This document shows, piece after piece, positions 38,238 to 47,296 of a stretch of DNA of 64,000 bases. The position numbers and the translations under genes are program-made. The stretch lies in the NCBI RefSeq assembly GCF_900103345.1, contig NZ_LT629702.1:3906001-3970000 (forward strand), read 5' to 3'. The notes beneath the pieces are model-generated. The model was given only the letters and a program-made list of their open reading frames with translations, ran no database searches and had not been told where the DNA came from. The first letter of the stretch is position 1, and each line of letters opens with the position of its first letter. Origin of the DNA: Pseudomonas azotoformans (GTDB lineage Bacteria > Pseudomonadota > Gammaproteobacteria > Pseudomonadales > Pseudomonadaceae).

Positions 38238-39563
38238 ATGCCCTCTAGTCTTTCCCGTCGTTGGCACTTTCGCCAACTGATCGCTGCCTCCAGCCTCATT
38301 CTGCTCGTCGCCTGCGCGGAGAAACCCACCGCCGCCGACGCTCAACCGCTGCCCAAGCTCCAGACCGCCCCTGTGATTGCGCCCGCTGTCGTGGCCCCGC
38401 TGGCCGTGGACAATCTTGATATCCAACCGACCCAGACCTTTGCCGAATGGCAAGCGGCCTTCCGCGTGCAAGCACTGCAGGCCGGCATCACCGCCGCCGT
38501 GTTCGACACCGCATTCGCCAACGTCACCCCCGACATGGCGGTGATCCGCGCCGACCGCAGCCAGCCGGAATTTTCCCGCCCGGTGTGGGAATACCTCGAC
38601 GGCGCCCTGTCGCCCGTGCGCGTGCGCAACGGCCAGGCGTTGCTGGTCAAGTACGCCGACATCCTGCAAAGCATCGAACAACGTTATGGCGTCGACCGCC
38701 AGGCGCTGGTGTCAGTGTGGGGCATGGAGAGTAACTTCGGCCAGTTCCAGGGCAACAACTCGGTAATCCGCTCGCTGGCGACCCTGGCCTACGAAGGCCG
38801 TCGCCCGGCATTTGCCCAGGCGCAGTTGCTGGCGGCGCTGCAGATCATCCAGCACGGTGATATCCAGGCTGACCAGATGAAAGGCTCCTGGGCCGGTGCC
38901 ATGGGCCAGACCCAATTTATCCCGACCACCTACAACACCCACGCCGTGGACTTCGATGGCGACGGTCGCCGCGATATCTGGAACAGCCCGGCAGACGCCC
39001 TCGCCTCCACCGCACACTACCTGCAAAGCTCCGGCTGGCAGAGAGGCCAGCCGTGGGGTTTTGAGGTGAAACAATTGCCGGCGAACTTCGACTACGCCCT
39101 GGCCGATGGCGGCATCCGCAAGACGGTCGCAGAATGGCTGAAACTGGGCATCCAACTGCCACCGGGTGCGAGCATGCCACCCAACGTCGACCAACTCTCC
39201 GCTGCCCTGCTGTTACCGGCCGGTTATCGCGGCCCGGCGTTCCTGGTGCTGGATAACTTCCGTGCGATCCTCAAGTACAACAACTCGTCGTCCTACGCTT
39301 TGGCGGTCGGCCTGCTGTCGGAACGTTTCGGTGGCGGCGGCGTGATTCGTGGCGATTGGCCGAAAGATGAATTGCCATTGAGCCGCTCGCAGCGCATCGA
39401 CTTGCAGACGGCCTTGAGTGCCAACGGCTATGACGCGGGCAACCCTGACGGGATTATCGGCGCCAATACACGCAAGGCGATTCGTGCGGCGCAGCAGGCC
39501 TTGGGCTGGCCGGCGGATGGGTATCCGACGGTGAAGCTGCTGGAGTCGTTGCAGAACCGCTAG
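38238..39563 (+). CDS. MltB-type lytic murein transglycosylase with peptidoglycan-binding domain
   Basis: A 441-residue protein that cleaves glycan strands of peptidoglycan, forming 1,6-anhydro ends. The signal LIAASSLILLVACAEK looks like a lipoprotein signal with cysteine at about 31. The SLT_2 domain has the catalytic glutamate in VWGMESNFGQFQGN, plus MKGSWAGAMGQTQFIPTTY and VDFDGDGRRDIWNSPADALA. The C-terminal PG_binding_1 domain contains LSANGYDAGNPDGIIGANTR. It is a paralogue of the MltB at 45123, which lacks this C-terminal domain. Confidence 0.92.
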   Translation: MPSSLSRRWHFRQLIAASSLILLVACAEKPTAADAQPLPKLQTAPVIAPAVVAPLAVDNLDIQPTQTFAEWQAAFRVQALQAGITAAVFDTAFANVTPDMAVIRADRSQPEFSRPVWEYLDGALSPVRVRNGQALLVKYADILQSIEQRYGVDRQALVSVWGMESNFGQFQGNNSVIRSLATLAYEGRRPAFAQAQLLAALQIIQHGDIQADQMKGSWAGAMGQTQFIPTTYNTHAVDFDGDGRRDIWNSPADALASTAHYLQSSGWQRGQPWGFEVKQLPANFDYALADGGIRKTVAEWLKLGIQLPPGASMPPNVDQLSAALLLPAGYRGPAFLVLDNFRAILKYNNSSSYALAVGLLSERFGGGGVIRGDWPKDELPLSRSQRIDLQTALSANGYDAGNPDGIIGANTRKAIRAAQQALGWPADGYPTVKLLESLQNR

Positions 39564-39585
39564 ATTGGCTTATGGCGGCTATTGC

Positions 39586-39653
39586 TATCGGGGGCAAGCC
39601 CCCTCCCACATTTCGACAGCATTCCATTGTGGGAGGGGGCTTGCCCCCGATGA
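39586..39653. repeat. REPIN, family A, CCCAC ends inward
   Basis: Two inverted GGGGGCTTGCCCCC copies with a short (about 26 bases) middle, at the convergent junction of the transglycosylase and LdcA genes. Confidence 0.9.
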
Positions 39654-39675
39654 CGGCCTGACAGGCCGCAAAAAC

Positions 39676-40596
39676 TCAGGCTTTGAACACTACATCCTGC
39701 TCCAACACCAACCGCTGCTCCCCCGCATCCAACCGCACCAATGCGCCCATCGGCAACGTCAGGTTCGGGTCACAATGCCCACTGCGCCAACCGGACAACA
39801 CCGGGATGCGCAACGGCTCGAAGGTCTGCTTGAGCAAGCGCTCCAACGCAACCTTATCCACACCCGCCACGTCCCCTACCAGTACACCGGCAACCTGCGC
39901 CAGCTTGCCCGCCAGGCGCAGGTGCGTCAGCAGGCGGTCGATGCGGTAGATCGGCTCGTTGACGTCCTCGATCAACAGGATGATGCCTTCTGCGTCGATC
40001 TCAAAGGGTGTGCCCATGACTGCCGCGATCATCGACAGGTTGCCGCCCAGCAAGCGCCCACAGGCGATGCCAGGCTCGATTGTAGTCAGCGGGTATGCCA
40101 CCGGGTGCATCAATTCGCTGCCAGCACCCAACTGGCCGCGCAGCAGGCTGAACAATGAAGACTCGGTAGGCGGTTGCTTGTCGCCCAACAGGTCGGCGTT
40201 GAGCATCGGCCCGTGGAAGGTCACGAAACCCGCGTAGCGGCTGATTGCCAGATGCAGCGCTGTGATGTCGCTGTAACCCACGAAGGGTTTGGCATTGGCA
40301 CGCAGCAGGTCGAAGTCCAGGCTATCGAGCAGACGCGGCGTGCCGTAGCCGCCGCGCAGGCAGAAGATGGCGTCGACGTCAGGGTCGGCGAAGGCTTTGT
40401 GCAGGTCGTTGAGGCGGGTTTCATCGCTGCCGGCGAGGTAGCCGTCGCGTTCGTAGACACCTGGGAAAATGCGCAGGTCGTAGCCGCGGGAGCGCATCCA
40501 TTGGCCGGCTTTTTCGACGTCCAGGGTGGCGGGGCCGGCGGGGGCGATCAGGGCGATGGTGCCTTCGGAGCGAAGGGCAGGTACGGCGACAGTCAT
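39676..40596 (-). CDS. L,D-carboxypeptidase LdcA (murein tetrapeptide carboxypeptidase)
   Basis: A 306-residue S66-family peptidase that removes the terminal D-Ala from murein tetrapeptides during wall recycling. The nucleophile serine is in FVGYSDITALH, the glutamate in LLIEDVNEPIYRIDRLL and the histidine in SGHCDPNLTLPMG; the GGYGTPRLL motif is present. The ATG at 40596 has AAGGAG upstream and is preferred to the TTG at 40602. It is cytoplasmic and lies beside transglycosylase genes whose products feed the same pathway. Confidence 0.92.
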   Translation of the reverse strand: MTVAVPALRSEGTIALIAPAGPATLDVEKAGQWMRSRGYDLRIFPGVYERDGYLAGSDETRLNDLHKAFADPDVDAIFCLRGGYGTPRLLDSLDFDLLRANAKPFVGYSDITALHLAISRYAGFVTFHGPMLNADLLGDKQPPTESSLFSLLRGQLGAGSELMHPVAYPLTTIEPGIACGRLLGGNLSMIAAVMGTPFEIDAEGIILLIEDVNEPIYRIDRLLTHLRLAGKLAQVAGVLVGDVAGVDKVALERLLKQTFEPLRIPVLSGWRSGHCDPNLTLPMGALVRLDAGEQRLVLEQDVVFKA

Positions 40597-40629
40597 CCTC
40601 AATTCTCCTTAACCAACGCAGAACCAAAT

Positions 40630-40717
40630 GTGGGAGCGGGCTTGCTCGCGAATACGGAGTGTCAGTCACCTGATTAGTTGACTGACACTCCGTATTCGCG
40701 AGCAAGCCCGCTCCCAC
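40630..40717. repeat. REPIN, family B, CCCAC ends outward
   Basis: GTGGGAGCGGGCTTGCTCGC and inverted copy between the ends and starts of lipA and ldcA (both minus strand). The inner arms also pair over CGGAGTGTCAGTC, giving an almost complete long hairpin. Confidence 0.9.
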
Positions 40718-40751
40718 ACAAGCCCGCATCCACATTCAATTGCGGTGCGAG

Positions 40752-41777
40752 TTACGAAACCAGGCTCGCCTTGACCAGCTTGGCCTGCTCGTCCGCATGG
40801 TACGAGGAGCGCACCAGCGGGCCAGACGCCACGTTCTTGAAGCCCATCTTGTAGCCTTCCTCGGCGAACCAGGCGAAGGTGTCCGGGTGCACAAAACGCT
40901 GCACCGGCAAGTGGCTGCGGGACGGTTGCAGGTATTGGCCCAGGGTCAGCATGTCGATGTCGTGTTCGCGCATGCGTTTCATGACTTCGATGACTTCTTC
41001 GTCGGTCTCGCCCAGGCCCAGCATCAGGCCGGACTTGGTCGGGATGTGCGGCATCATCTGCTTGAATTTCTGCAGCAGGGTCAGCGACCACTGGTAATCC
41101 GAACCTGGACGCGCAGCCTTGTACAGGCGTGGCACGGTTTCGAGGTTGTGGTTGAACACATCAGGCGGCTCGGCGGCGGTGATTTCCAGCGCCACGTCCA
41201 TACGGCCACGGTAGTCCGGGACCAGGGTTTCGAGCATCACGTTCGGCGACAGCTTGCGGATTTCGCGAATGCAGTCGGCAAAGTGCTGGGCACCACCGTC
41301 ACGCAGGTCGTCGCGATCTACCGAAGTGATCACCACGTACTTGAGGCGCAGGTCGGCGATGGCGATGGCCAGGCTTTCCGGCTCGTTGACGTCCAGTGGC
41401 TTCGGACGTCCGTGGCCGACGTCGCAGAACGGGCAGCGACGGGTGCAGATGTCACCCATGATCATGAAGGTGGCGGTGCCGCCGGAGAAGCACTCACCCA
41501 GGTTAGGGCAGGAGGCCTCTTCGCACACGCTGTGCAGCTTGTGCTTGCGCAGCAGCGCCTTGATACGGTCGACTTCCGGCGAAACCGGGATGCGCACGCG
41601 GATCCAGTCTGGTTTCTTCGGCAGTTCGGTGGTCGGAATGATCTTCACCGGGATGCGTGCAACCTTCTCGGCGCCGCGCAGCTTGACGCCGGCTTCCACC
41701 TTGGCACGCGGGGCCGGGGCTGGGCGTTCGGTAACGTCCACCGTCGGGATCATGGTTTGCACTGCATCAGTAGTCAT
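40752..41777 (-). CDS. lipA: Lipoyl synthase LipA
   Basis: A 341-residue radical-SAM enzyme that inserts two sulfurs into octanoyl groups of lipoyl domains. The auxiliary cluster cysteines are in [12 protein letters not shown] and the SAM cluster cysteines in [10 protein letters not shown]; the C-terminal RSSYHADEQ carries the conserved RSSYxA ligand serine. It lies two bases after lipB, and together the pair performs the two steps of endogenous lipoate assembly. It is the last gene of the minus-strand block that starts with proA. Confidence 0.96.
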   Translation of the reverse strand: MTTDAVQTMIPTVDVTERPAPAPRAKVEAGVKLRGAEKVARIPVKIIPTTELPKKPDWIRVRIPVSPEVDRIKALLRKHKLHSVCEEASCPNLGECFSGGTATFMIMGDICTRRCPFCDVGHGRPKPLDVNEPESLAIAIADLRLKYVVITSVDRDDLRDGGAQHFADCIREIRKLSPNVMLETLVPDYRGRMDVALEITAAEPPDVFNHNLETVPRLYKAARPGSDYQWSLTLLQKFKQMMPHIPTKSGLMLGLGETDEEVIEVMKRMREHDIDMLTLGQYLQPSRSHLPVQRFVHPDTFAWFAEEGYKMGFKNVASGPLVRSSYHADEQAKLVKASLVS

Positions 41778-41779
41778 AA

Positions 41780-42427
41780 TCAGTCGATTCCGCCCGTCAG
41801 GGTCGTCTGCTCAGCATAGTCGAGGTGTTTGACGAGCTGCGCACGCAGCCGGGCACTTACCTCGGCAAATTTAATCGGTGTGGCGTGGTCACTCAGTTGC
41901 GTCATTGCCAACCCGGCATAGCCACACGGGTTGATCCGCCGGAACGGCGCCAGGTCCATGTCCACGTTCAGGGCCAGGCCATGAAAGGAACAGCCGTGGC
42001 GAATACGCAGCCCCAGGGAGGCGATTTTCGCGCCATCAACGTACACACCCGGCGCATCCGGCTTGGCTGCGGCGCTCACGCCGTAACTGGCCAGCAGCTC
42101 GATCAGGCAAGCCTCCATGCGGCTGACCAAGTCGCGCACGCCGAACCCCAGCTTGCGCACATCCAGCAGCAAGTAGGCCACCAGTTGACCCGGCCCATGG
42201 TAAGTCACTTGGCCACCTCGGTCGACCTGCACCACCGGAATTTCCCCCGGCAGCAGCAGATGTTCGGCCTTGCCGGCCTGGCCCTGGGTAAACACCGGTG
42301 GGTGTTCCACCAGCCAGATCTCATCGGGGGCCGAGGTGCCGCGCTCGTTGGTGAAGCGCTGCATGGCGTGCCAGACGGGCTCGTAGTCCATCCGGCCGAG
42401 CTCGCGAAAGCCCAGGACCTGTGACAT
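41780..42427 (-). CDS. lipB: Octanoyltransferase LipB
   Basis: A 215-residue enzyme that moves octanoate from ACP to lipoyl domains. The acyl-binding cysteine is in [13 protein letters not shown] and the lysine in [40 protein letters not shown] is the family block. The ATG at 42427 overlaps the stop of the DUF493 gene (TGATG), indicating coupling; the GTG one codon earlier is less likely. Confidence 0.95.
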   Translation of the reverse strand: MSQVLGFRELGRMDYEPVWHAMQRFTNERGTSAPDEIWLVEHPPVFTQGQAGKAEHLLLPGEIPVVQVDRGGQVTYHGPGQLVAYLLLDVRKLGFGVRDLVSRMEACLIELLASYGVSAAAKPDAPGVYVDGAKIASLGLRIRHGCSFHGLALNVDMDLAPFRRINPCGYAGLAMTQLSDHATPIKFAEVSARLRAQLVKHLDYAEQTTLTGGID

Positions 42428-42702
42428 CACAGCACCATGTGCACGAAGCCGGTGGCCCGCAGTTCACTGTTGATGTTGTAGAGCTGGTCCTGATCCGTCG
42501 CAACGATGTGCAACTGGATCGTGGTGTATTTGCCGGTTGAACTGGAGCGTTCATCCACGCGCTGATCGTTGATCGTTGCGTGTTTACGCACGATCTCAAG
42601 GATCAGGTCTTTACGGCCGACACCGGTATCGCTGATCACCTTGATGGGATAGTCCACCACCGGGAATTCGATCTTTGGCGCCTTTACTTCTTTATCGGTC
42701 AT
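42427..42702 (-). CDS. DUF493 family protein (YbeD)
   Basis: A 91-residue protein of the YbeD family with an ACT-like fold. [15 protein letters not shown] opens the domain, and [20 protein letters not shown] is the conserved strand-helix. The start at 42702 gives [15 protein letters not shown]. It is always found between dacA and lipB in gammaproteobacteria, as here, and overlaps lipB by one base. Its role is not established; a regulatory role in lipoate or acetate metabolism has been proposed because of the neighbour. Confidence 0.92.
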   Translation of the reverse strand: MTDKEVKAPKIEFPVVDYPIKVISDTGVGRKDLILEIVRKHATINDQRVDERSSSTGKYTTIQLHIVATDQDQLYNINSELRATGFVHMVL

Positions 42703-42739
42703 GGCGTAACGGCCTCGTAAGCGTAAGCCGTGGCGACGG

Positions 42740-42774
42740 GCAAAGCCCCGTGTCGGATCAACACGGGGCTTTGC
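42740..42774. terminator. Perfect 14-bp hairpin after dacA
   Basis: GCAAAGCCCCGTGT pairs with ACACGGGGCTTTGC over seven bases. It carries AAA/TTT at the base of the stem in both orientations but no longer T run. It separates dacA from the DUF493-lipB-lipA group and may act as a partial terminator. Confidence 0.75.
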
Positions 42775-42786
42775 AGGTGCACACAA

Positions 42787-43944
42787 TCAGTTGAACAGGC
42801 TGTAGAAGAATAGACGGATGCTATCCCACACGCGGCGGAAGATACCACCTTCGTCGACGGCGTCCAGGGCGATCAGGTCGGCGCTGTGCACCACCTTGTC
42901 GTCCAGCTTCACTTCGACTTTACCGATCACGTCGCCCTTGGCGATGGGCGCAACCAGTTGCGGGTTCATGGTCATGCTGGCAGCAAGCTTCTTCAACTGG
43001 CCTTTAGGCATGGTCAGGGTCAGGTCTTCAGCCAGGCCGGCCTTGACTTGGGAGGTAGCGCCCTTCCACACCGGCGCGGTCGCCAGTTCAGCACCTTTCT
43101 GGTAGAAGGTCTGGGTTTCGAAGAAACGGAAACCGTAGGTCAGCAGCTTTTGCGTCTCGGCCGCACGGGCCTGTTCGCTGTTGGTGCCGAAGACTACGGC
43201 GATCAGGCGCTGGCCGTCACGGACAGCGGACGACACCATGCAGTAGCCGGCTTCTTCGGTGTGGCCGGTTTTCAGACCGTCGACGGTCTTGTCGCGCCAC
43301 AGCAGCAGGTTGCGGTTAGGCTGCTTGATGTTGTTCCAGAAGAATTCCTTCTGGGAGTAGATCGCGTAGTGCACCGGGTCGACACGAATGATCGCGCGCG
43401 CCAGGATCGCCATGTCGTGAGCCGACGAGTAGTGCTCCGGGTTCGGCAGGCCGGTCGGGTTCATGAAGTGGCTGTTGGTCATGCCCAGGTCGGCCACGGT
43501 TTTGTTCATCATGTCGGCGAATGCATCTTCGCTGCCGGCAATATGCTCGGCCAGGGCGACGCTGGCGTCGTTACCGGACTGGATGATGATGCCGTGCAAC
43601 AGGTCGCTCACAGTCACCTGCGAACCGACCTTGATGAACATCCGCGAACCGCCGGTACGCCAGGCGTTTTCGCTGACGGTGACCGGGTCGTTCTCGCCGA
43701 TCTGGCCGCGACGGATTTCCAGGGTCGCGATGTAGGCGGTCATCAGTTTGGTCAGGCTGGCCGGTGGCAGGCGCTGGTCACCGTTGTTCTCGACCAGCAC
43801 GTTGCCGCTGGCGGCATCCATGAGGACCCAGGCCTTGGCAGCCAGTTGCGGGGAAGCCGGCACCATTTCAACCGCCCAGGCGGCCGGGGTGATGATCAGC
43901 GAAAGAAGCAGGCACGTGCGTTTGGCTAAGGTGGTGATGTTCAT
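42787..43944 (-). CDS. dacA: D-alanyl-D-alanine carboxypeptidase DacA (PBP5/6)
   Basis: A 385-residue S11 penicillin-binding protein that trims the terminal D-Ala from peptidoglycan pentapeptides. A signal peptide ends at about residue 24 (ITPAAWA). The active set is S63 and K66 in PASLTKLM, SGND (SxN) and KTG in DGLKTGHTEEAG. The PBP5 C-terminal beta domain and a membrane-surface amphipathic helix (FRRVWDSIRLFFYSLFN) close it. It lies downstream of rlpA after a 180-base gap holding only weak hairpins. Confidence 0.95.
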   Translation of the reverse strand: MNITTLAKRTCLLLSLIITPAAWAVEMVPASPQLAAKAWVLMDAASGNVLVENNGDQRLPPASLTKLMTAYIATLEIRRGQIGENDPVTVSENAWRTGGSRMFIKVGSQVTVSDLLHGIIIQSGNDASVALAEHIAGSEDAFADMMNKTVADLGMTNSHFMNPTGLPNPEHYSSAHDMAILARAIIRVDPVHYAIYSQKEFFWNNIKQPNRNLLLWRDKTVDGLKTGHTEEAGYCMVSSAVRDGQRLIAVVFGTNSEQARAAETQKLLTYGFRFFETQTFYQKGAELATAPVWKGATSQVKAGLAEDLTLTMPKGQLKKLAASMTMNPQLVAPIAKGDVIGKVEVKLDDKVVHSADLIALDAVDEGGIFRRVWDSIRLFFYSLFN

Positions 43945-44124
43945 CCGTCTCTCGAAATTGCTTATGGAAACTTGCCCTCGCGGGCAAAACTTATTCAGAC
44001 AGCCCGCTACCAGACTGTCACGTGTTCGGTTGCCTGCTCACCCCTTGCCCCTGGGTTTTTATTGTTCAACGAGCCAACAACCAGGGTTCAAGCCCGCGCA
44101 CGGGCCAGAACCATCAATTCTGTT

Positions 44125-45123
44125 TTATTCAGCGGTGACTACGCTGGGTTGCCCCAGGTTGGCCAGGCGCACGCTGTTCTGCACTTGCGCCACTTCGCTC
44201 GGCGAGCCGATCGGGCCCATGCGCACACGGTGCAACGTCTGCTGGTTACGCACGATGGAGCTGATGAACACCGGCGCGTTGACCATGCTGCTGAGCTTGG
44301 ACCTTAACAGTTCTGCCGCATCCGGGTTGGCGAAAGCGCCCACCTGCAAGTATTGGCCACCGGCCAGCGAAGCACCCTGGGCAGCCTGCGGCACAGCCAC
44401 GGTGTCCGGGGCGTGCTGTTGTGGCGGCGGCGTCCACTGCTCGAACTTGCCGGCCGATGCGGTGATTTGCGGTTGCGGGGTCTGCGGCTCGTTGAGCATC
44501 AATGGCGCCGGCTTGCCGCGCTGGGCCCAGTACTGCGCCGGGTCGATGCCTTCGACCTTGACCCGCGCGGTGCCGGTTTCGGCGTAGCCGAGTTTCTTCG
44601 CGGCGGCGTAGGACAGGTCGATGATGCGGTCCGAGTAAAACGGCCCACGGTCGTTGACGCGCAGGATCACCGTGCGGTTGTTGTCCAGGTTGGTCACCCG
44701 CACATAGCTCGGCAGCGGCAGGGTCTTGTGCGCCGCGCTCATGCCATACAAGTCATACACTTCGCCGTTGGCGGTGTTCTGGCCGTGGAACTTGGTGCCG
44801 TACCAGGACGCCGTGCCCGATTGCACGTAGGTCTTGGATTCCTGCAGCGGGAAATAGGTCTTGCCCAGCACGGTGTACGGGTTGGCCTTGTAGGCACCGG
44901 TGTGCAGGGTGGGCGTGGCGTCCGGGATCTTCGACACATCGACATCCCACCACGGCGCGCCGTCTTTGTGCGCACGGTTGATGTCCAGGCCCGGCTGGGA
45001 ACGAACTGCGGTGCCCCCGGACTTCTGCACCGGACCGCGGCTGGTGGAGCAACTGACGACCAGCAGGGACAACGCGACGAACGCCACCAGCTTGAGCGGT
45101 TGATTGAACGGCGATGCCCGCAT
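44125..45123 (-). CDS. rlpA: Septal-ring lipoprotein lytic transglycosylase RlpA
   Basis: A 332-residue outer-membrane lipoprotein that cleaves glycan strands lacking stem peptides during division. The lipobox LLVVSC gives cysteine 25. The double-psi beta-barrel domain has ASWYGTKFHGQNTANGEVYD and VNDRGPFYSDRIIDLSYAA with the catalytic histidine and aspartate. A C-terminal SPOR domain (GGQYLQVGAFANPDAAELLR onward) targets denuded septal peptidoglycan. Its ATG overlaps the mltB stop (TAATG). Confidence 0.94.
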   Translation of the reverse strand: MRASPFNQPLKLVAFVALSLLVVSCSTSRGPVQKSGGTAVRSQPGLDINRAHKDGAPWWDVDVSKIPDATPTLHTGAYKANPYTVLGKTYFPLQESKTYVQSGTASWYGTKFHGQNTANGEVYDLYGMSAAHKTLPLPSYVRVTNLDNNRTVILRVNDRGPFYSDRIIDLSYAAAKKLGYAETGTARVKVEGIDPAQYWAQRGKPAPLMLNEPQTPQPQITASAGKFEQWTPPPQQHAPDTVAVPQAAQGASLAGGQYLQVGAFANPDAAELLRSKLSSMVNAPVFISSIVRNQQTLHRVRMGPIGSPSEVAQVQNSVRLANLGQPSVVTAE

Positions 45124-46139
45124 TACTTAGTGCCCCGTGCTTGGACCAGCATGTCTGACAGCTGATGCACGGCCATGGCGTACATCACACTGCGGTTATA
45201 ACGCGTGATTGCGTAGAAATTCTTCAGGCCCATCCAGTATTCCGGGCCGTTTTCGCCCTCAAGGCGGAATGCCGTGACCGGCATCTCGTCAGGCAGCGCA
45301 TTCTGACTCGACCAGCCCAGCGCCCGCAACTCCCCGACCGTCTTGGCCGGCTCGATGCCCTGGGTCAGGCCTTCATCGGCGCGCTCCCCACTGACATCGG
45401 CGCGGATCACCACCGGTTCGCCAGCGACCCAGCCATGGCGTTTGAAGTAGCTGGCTACGCTGCCGATGGCGTCGTCAGGGTTGCTCCAGATATTGATATG
45501 CCCGTCGCCGTCAAAATCCACTGCGTAGGCGCGGAAGCTGCTCGGCATGAACTGCGGCAAGCCCATCGCACCGGCGTAGGAGCCCTTGAGGGTCAACGGG
45601 TCGACCTGCTCTTCGCGGGCCAACAGCAGGAATTCGCGCAGTTCCTTGCGGAAGAACTCGGCGCGGGGCGGGTAATCGAAGCCCAGGGTCGACAAGGCGT
45701 CGATGACCCGGTAGCTGCCGGTATTGCGCCCGTAGAAGGTTTCAATGCCGATGATCGCAACGATGACCTGGGCCGGCACACCATATTCCTGCTCGGCCCG
45801 GGCCAGTACTGCCTCATGCTGGCGCCAGAAGTCCACCCCACGGGCTACGCGGGCGTCGGTGAGGAACATCGGGCGATATTCCTTCCACTGCTTCACACGT
45901 TCGGCGGGGCGCGAGATGGCGTCGAGGATCGCCTGCTTTTTCTGGGCTTCGCGGAACACGCCCATCAGCTGTTCACCGGCGAAACCATAGTCGCGGGTCA
46001 TCTCACCGACAAATTCGGCGACCTGGGGTGAACCATCGTAGTCACCGGCCTGCGCCTCTTGCGTTGCGCCCAGCAGCCCAATCAGGCCCATCCAGGACGC
46101 GTGCCGAGTCGCCCAGCCGCGCATTACTTGCATTGACAT
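45123..46139 (-). CDS. mltB: Lytic murein transglycosylase B
   Basis: A 338-residue MltB. The catalytic glutamate is in VAIIGIETFYGRNTGSYR; LKGSYAGAMGLPQFMPSSF and VDFDGDGHINIWSNPDDAIG follow. The start at 46139 (MSMQVMRG) has AAGG upstream. The N-terminus is a plain signal peptide (GLIGLLGATQEAQA) without an obvious lipobox, so this form may be periplasmic and soluble. It stands between rodA and rlpA, its last base shared with the rlpA start. Confidence 0.94.
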   Translation of the reverse strand: MSMQVMRGWATRHASWMGLIGLLGATQEAQAGDYDGSPQVAEFVGEMTRDYGFAGEQLMGVFREAQKKQAILDAISRPAERVKQWKEYRPMFLTDARVARGVDFWRQHEAVLARAEQEYGVPAQVIVAIIGIETFYGRNTGSYRVIDALSTLGFDYPPRAEFFRKELREFLLLAREEQVDPLTLKGSYAGAMGLPQFMPSSFRAYAVDFDGDGHINIWSNPDDAIGSVASYFKRHGWVAGEPVVIRADVSGERADEGLTQGIEPAKTVGELRALGWSSQNALPDEMPVTAFRLEGENGPEYWMGLKNFYAITRYNRSVMYAMAVHQLSDMLVQARGTK

Positions 46140-46150
46140 CTTCACCTTAT

Positions 46151-47296
46151 TCAAACCTGTGCGATCCATTTGCGATGCGTATGAATCGACATCAAAACCC
46201 CAAACGCTGACAGCAATGTCACCAGCGAAGTTCCGCCGTAGCTAATGAATGGCAACGGCACCCCAACCACCGGCAACAGGCCACTGACCATACCGATGTT
46301 GACGAAAACGTAAACAAAAAAAGTCATGGTCAGGGCGCCGGCGAGCAATTTGCCGAACAGCGTCTGCGCCTGCGCGGTGATCACCAGGCCACGACCAATC
46401 AATAGCAGATAGATCAGCAACAGCGCGCAAATGCCCACCAAGCCGAACTCCTCGCCCATCACCGCAATAATGAAGTCGGTGTGGCTCTCGGGCAAAAAGT
46501 CCAGATGCGACTGGGTGCCCAGTAACCAACCCTTACCAAATACGCCGCCGGAACCGATGGCGGCCTTCGACTGGATGATGTTCCAGCCGGTGCCCAGCGG
46601 ATCGCTTTCCGGGTCGAGGAACGTGAGAATTCGCTGCTTCTGGTAGTCGTGCATAAAGAAGAACCACATGGCCACGGCCACCGGCACGGCGGCGGCGAGC
46701 ACGCTGAGGATCCAGCGCCAGCGCAGGCCGCCCATGAACAGCACGAACGCACCGCCCGCCAGGATCAGCAGCGAGGTGCCGAGGTCGGGCTGGCGCACGA
46801 TCAGGATGAACGGCACGCCAATCAGGATCAGGCTGATGCCCACGTGCTTGAGCTGCGGCGGCAAGGTGCGCTTGGACAGGTACCATGCGATGGTCGCCGG
46901 CATCAGGATCTTCATGAATTCCGACGGTTGGAAGCGAATCACCCCCGGAATGTTGATCCAGCGGGTCGCGCCCATGGCGTTGTGGCCCATCACGTCCACC
47001 ACCACCAGCAGCAACACCCCGGCGACGTAGCCCAACGGCACCCAGCGCGCCATGAAGCGCGGCTCCAACTGGGCGATCACCACCATCGACAGCAGCCCCA
47101 GGCCGAACGACGACGCTTGCTTGATCAGCAGGTCCCAGTTCTTGCCGCTGGCCGAATACAGCACGAACAGGCTACCGGCCGCCAGGGTCAGCAGCAGGAT
47201 CAGCAACGGGCCATCAATGTGCATGCGTTGCAGCAACGTCGCACGGCGACGCATCACATCCTCACTCGAGAGGATGCGGTCAAAATTACTCTTCAC
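46151..47296 (-). CDS. rodA: Rod-shape peptidoglycan polymerase RodA
   Basis: A SEDS-family glycosyltransferase with about ten membrane helices, working with PBP2 in cell elongation. Signatures are ATRWINIPGVIRFQPSEFMK, the periplasmic loop with ESHTDFIIAVMGEEFG, and PFISYGGTSLV. The start is uncertain: the GTG at 47296 (381 residues) overlaps mrdA by 11 bases, while the ATG at 47254 (367 residues, closer to E. coli) has a GTGAGGA ribosome site. That site is within a 7-bp hairpin (CATCCTC/GAGGATG), which would hide it in the mRNA. Confidence 0.93.
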   Translation of the reverse strand: MKSNFDRILSSEDVMRRRATLLQRMHIDGPLLILLLTLAAGSLFVLYSASGKNWDLLIKQASSFGLGLLSMVVIAQLEPRFMARWVPLGYVAGVLLLVVVDVMGHNAMGATRWINIPGVIRFQPSEFMKILMPATIAWYLSKRTLPPQLKHVGISLILIGVPFILIVRQPDLGTSLLILAGGAFVLFMGGLRWRWILSVLAAAVPVAVAMWFFFMHDYQKQRILTFLDPESDPLGTGWNIIQSKAAIGSGGVFGKGWLLGTQSHLDFLPESHTDFIIAVMGEEFGLVGICALLLIYLLLIGRGLVITAQAQTLFGKLLAGALTMTFFVYVFVNIGMVSGLLPVVGVPLPFISYGGTSLVTLLSAFGVLMSIHTHRKWIAQV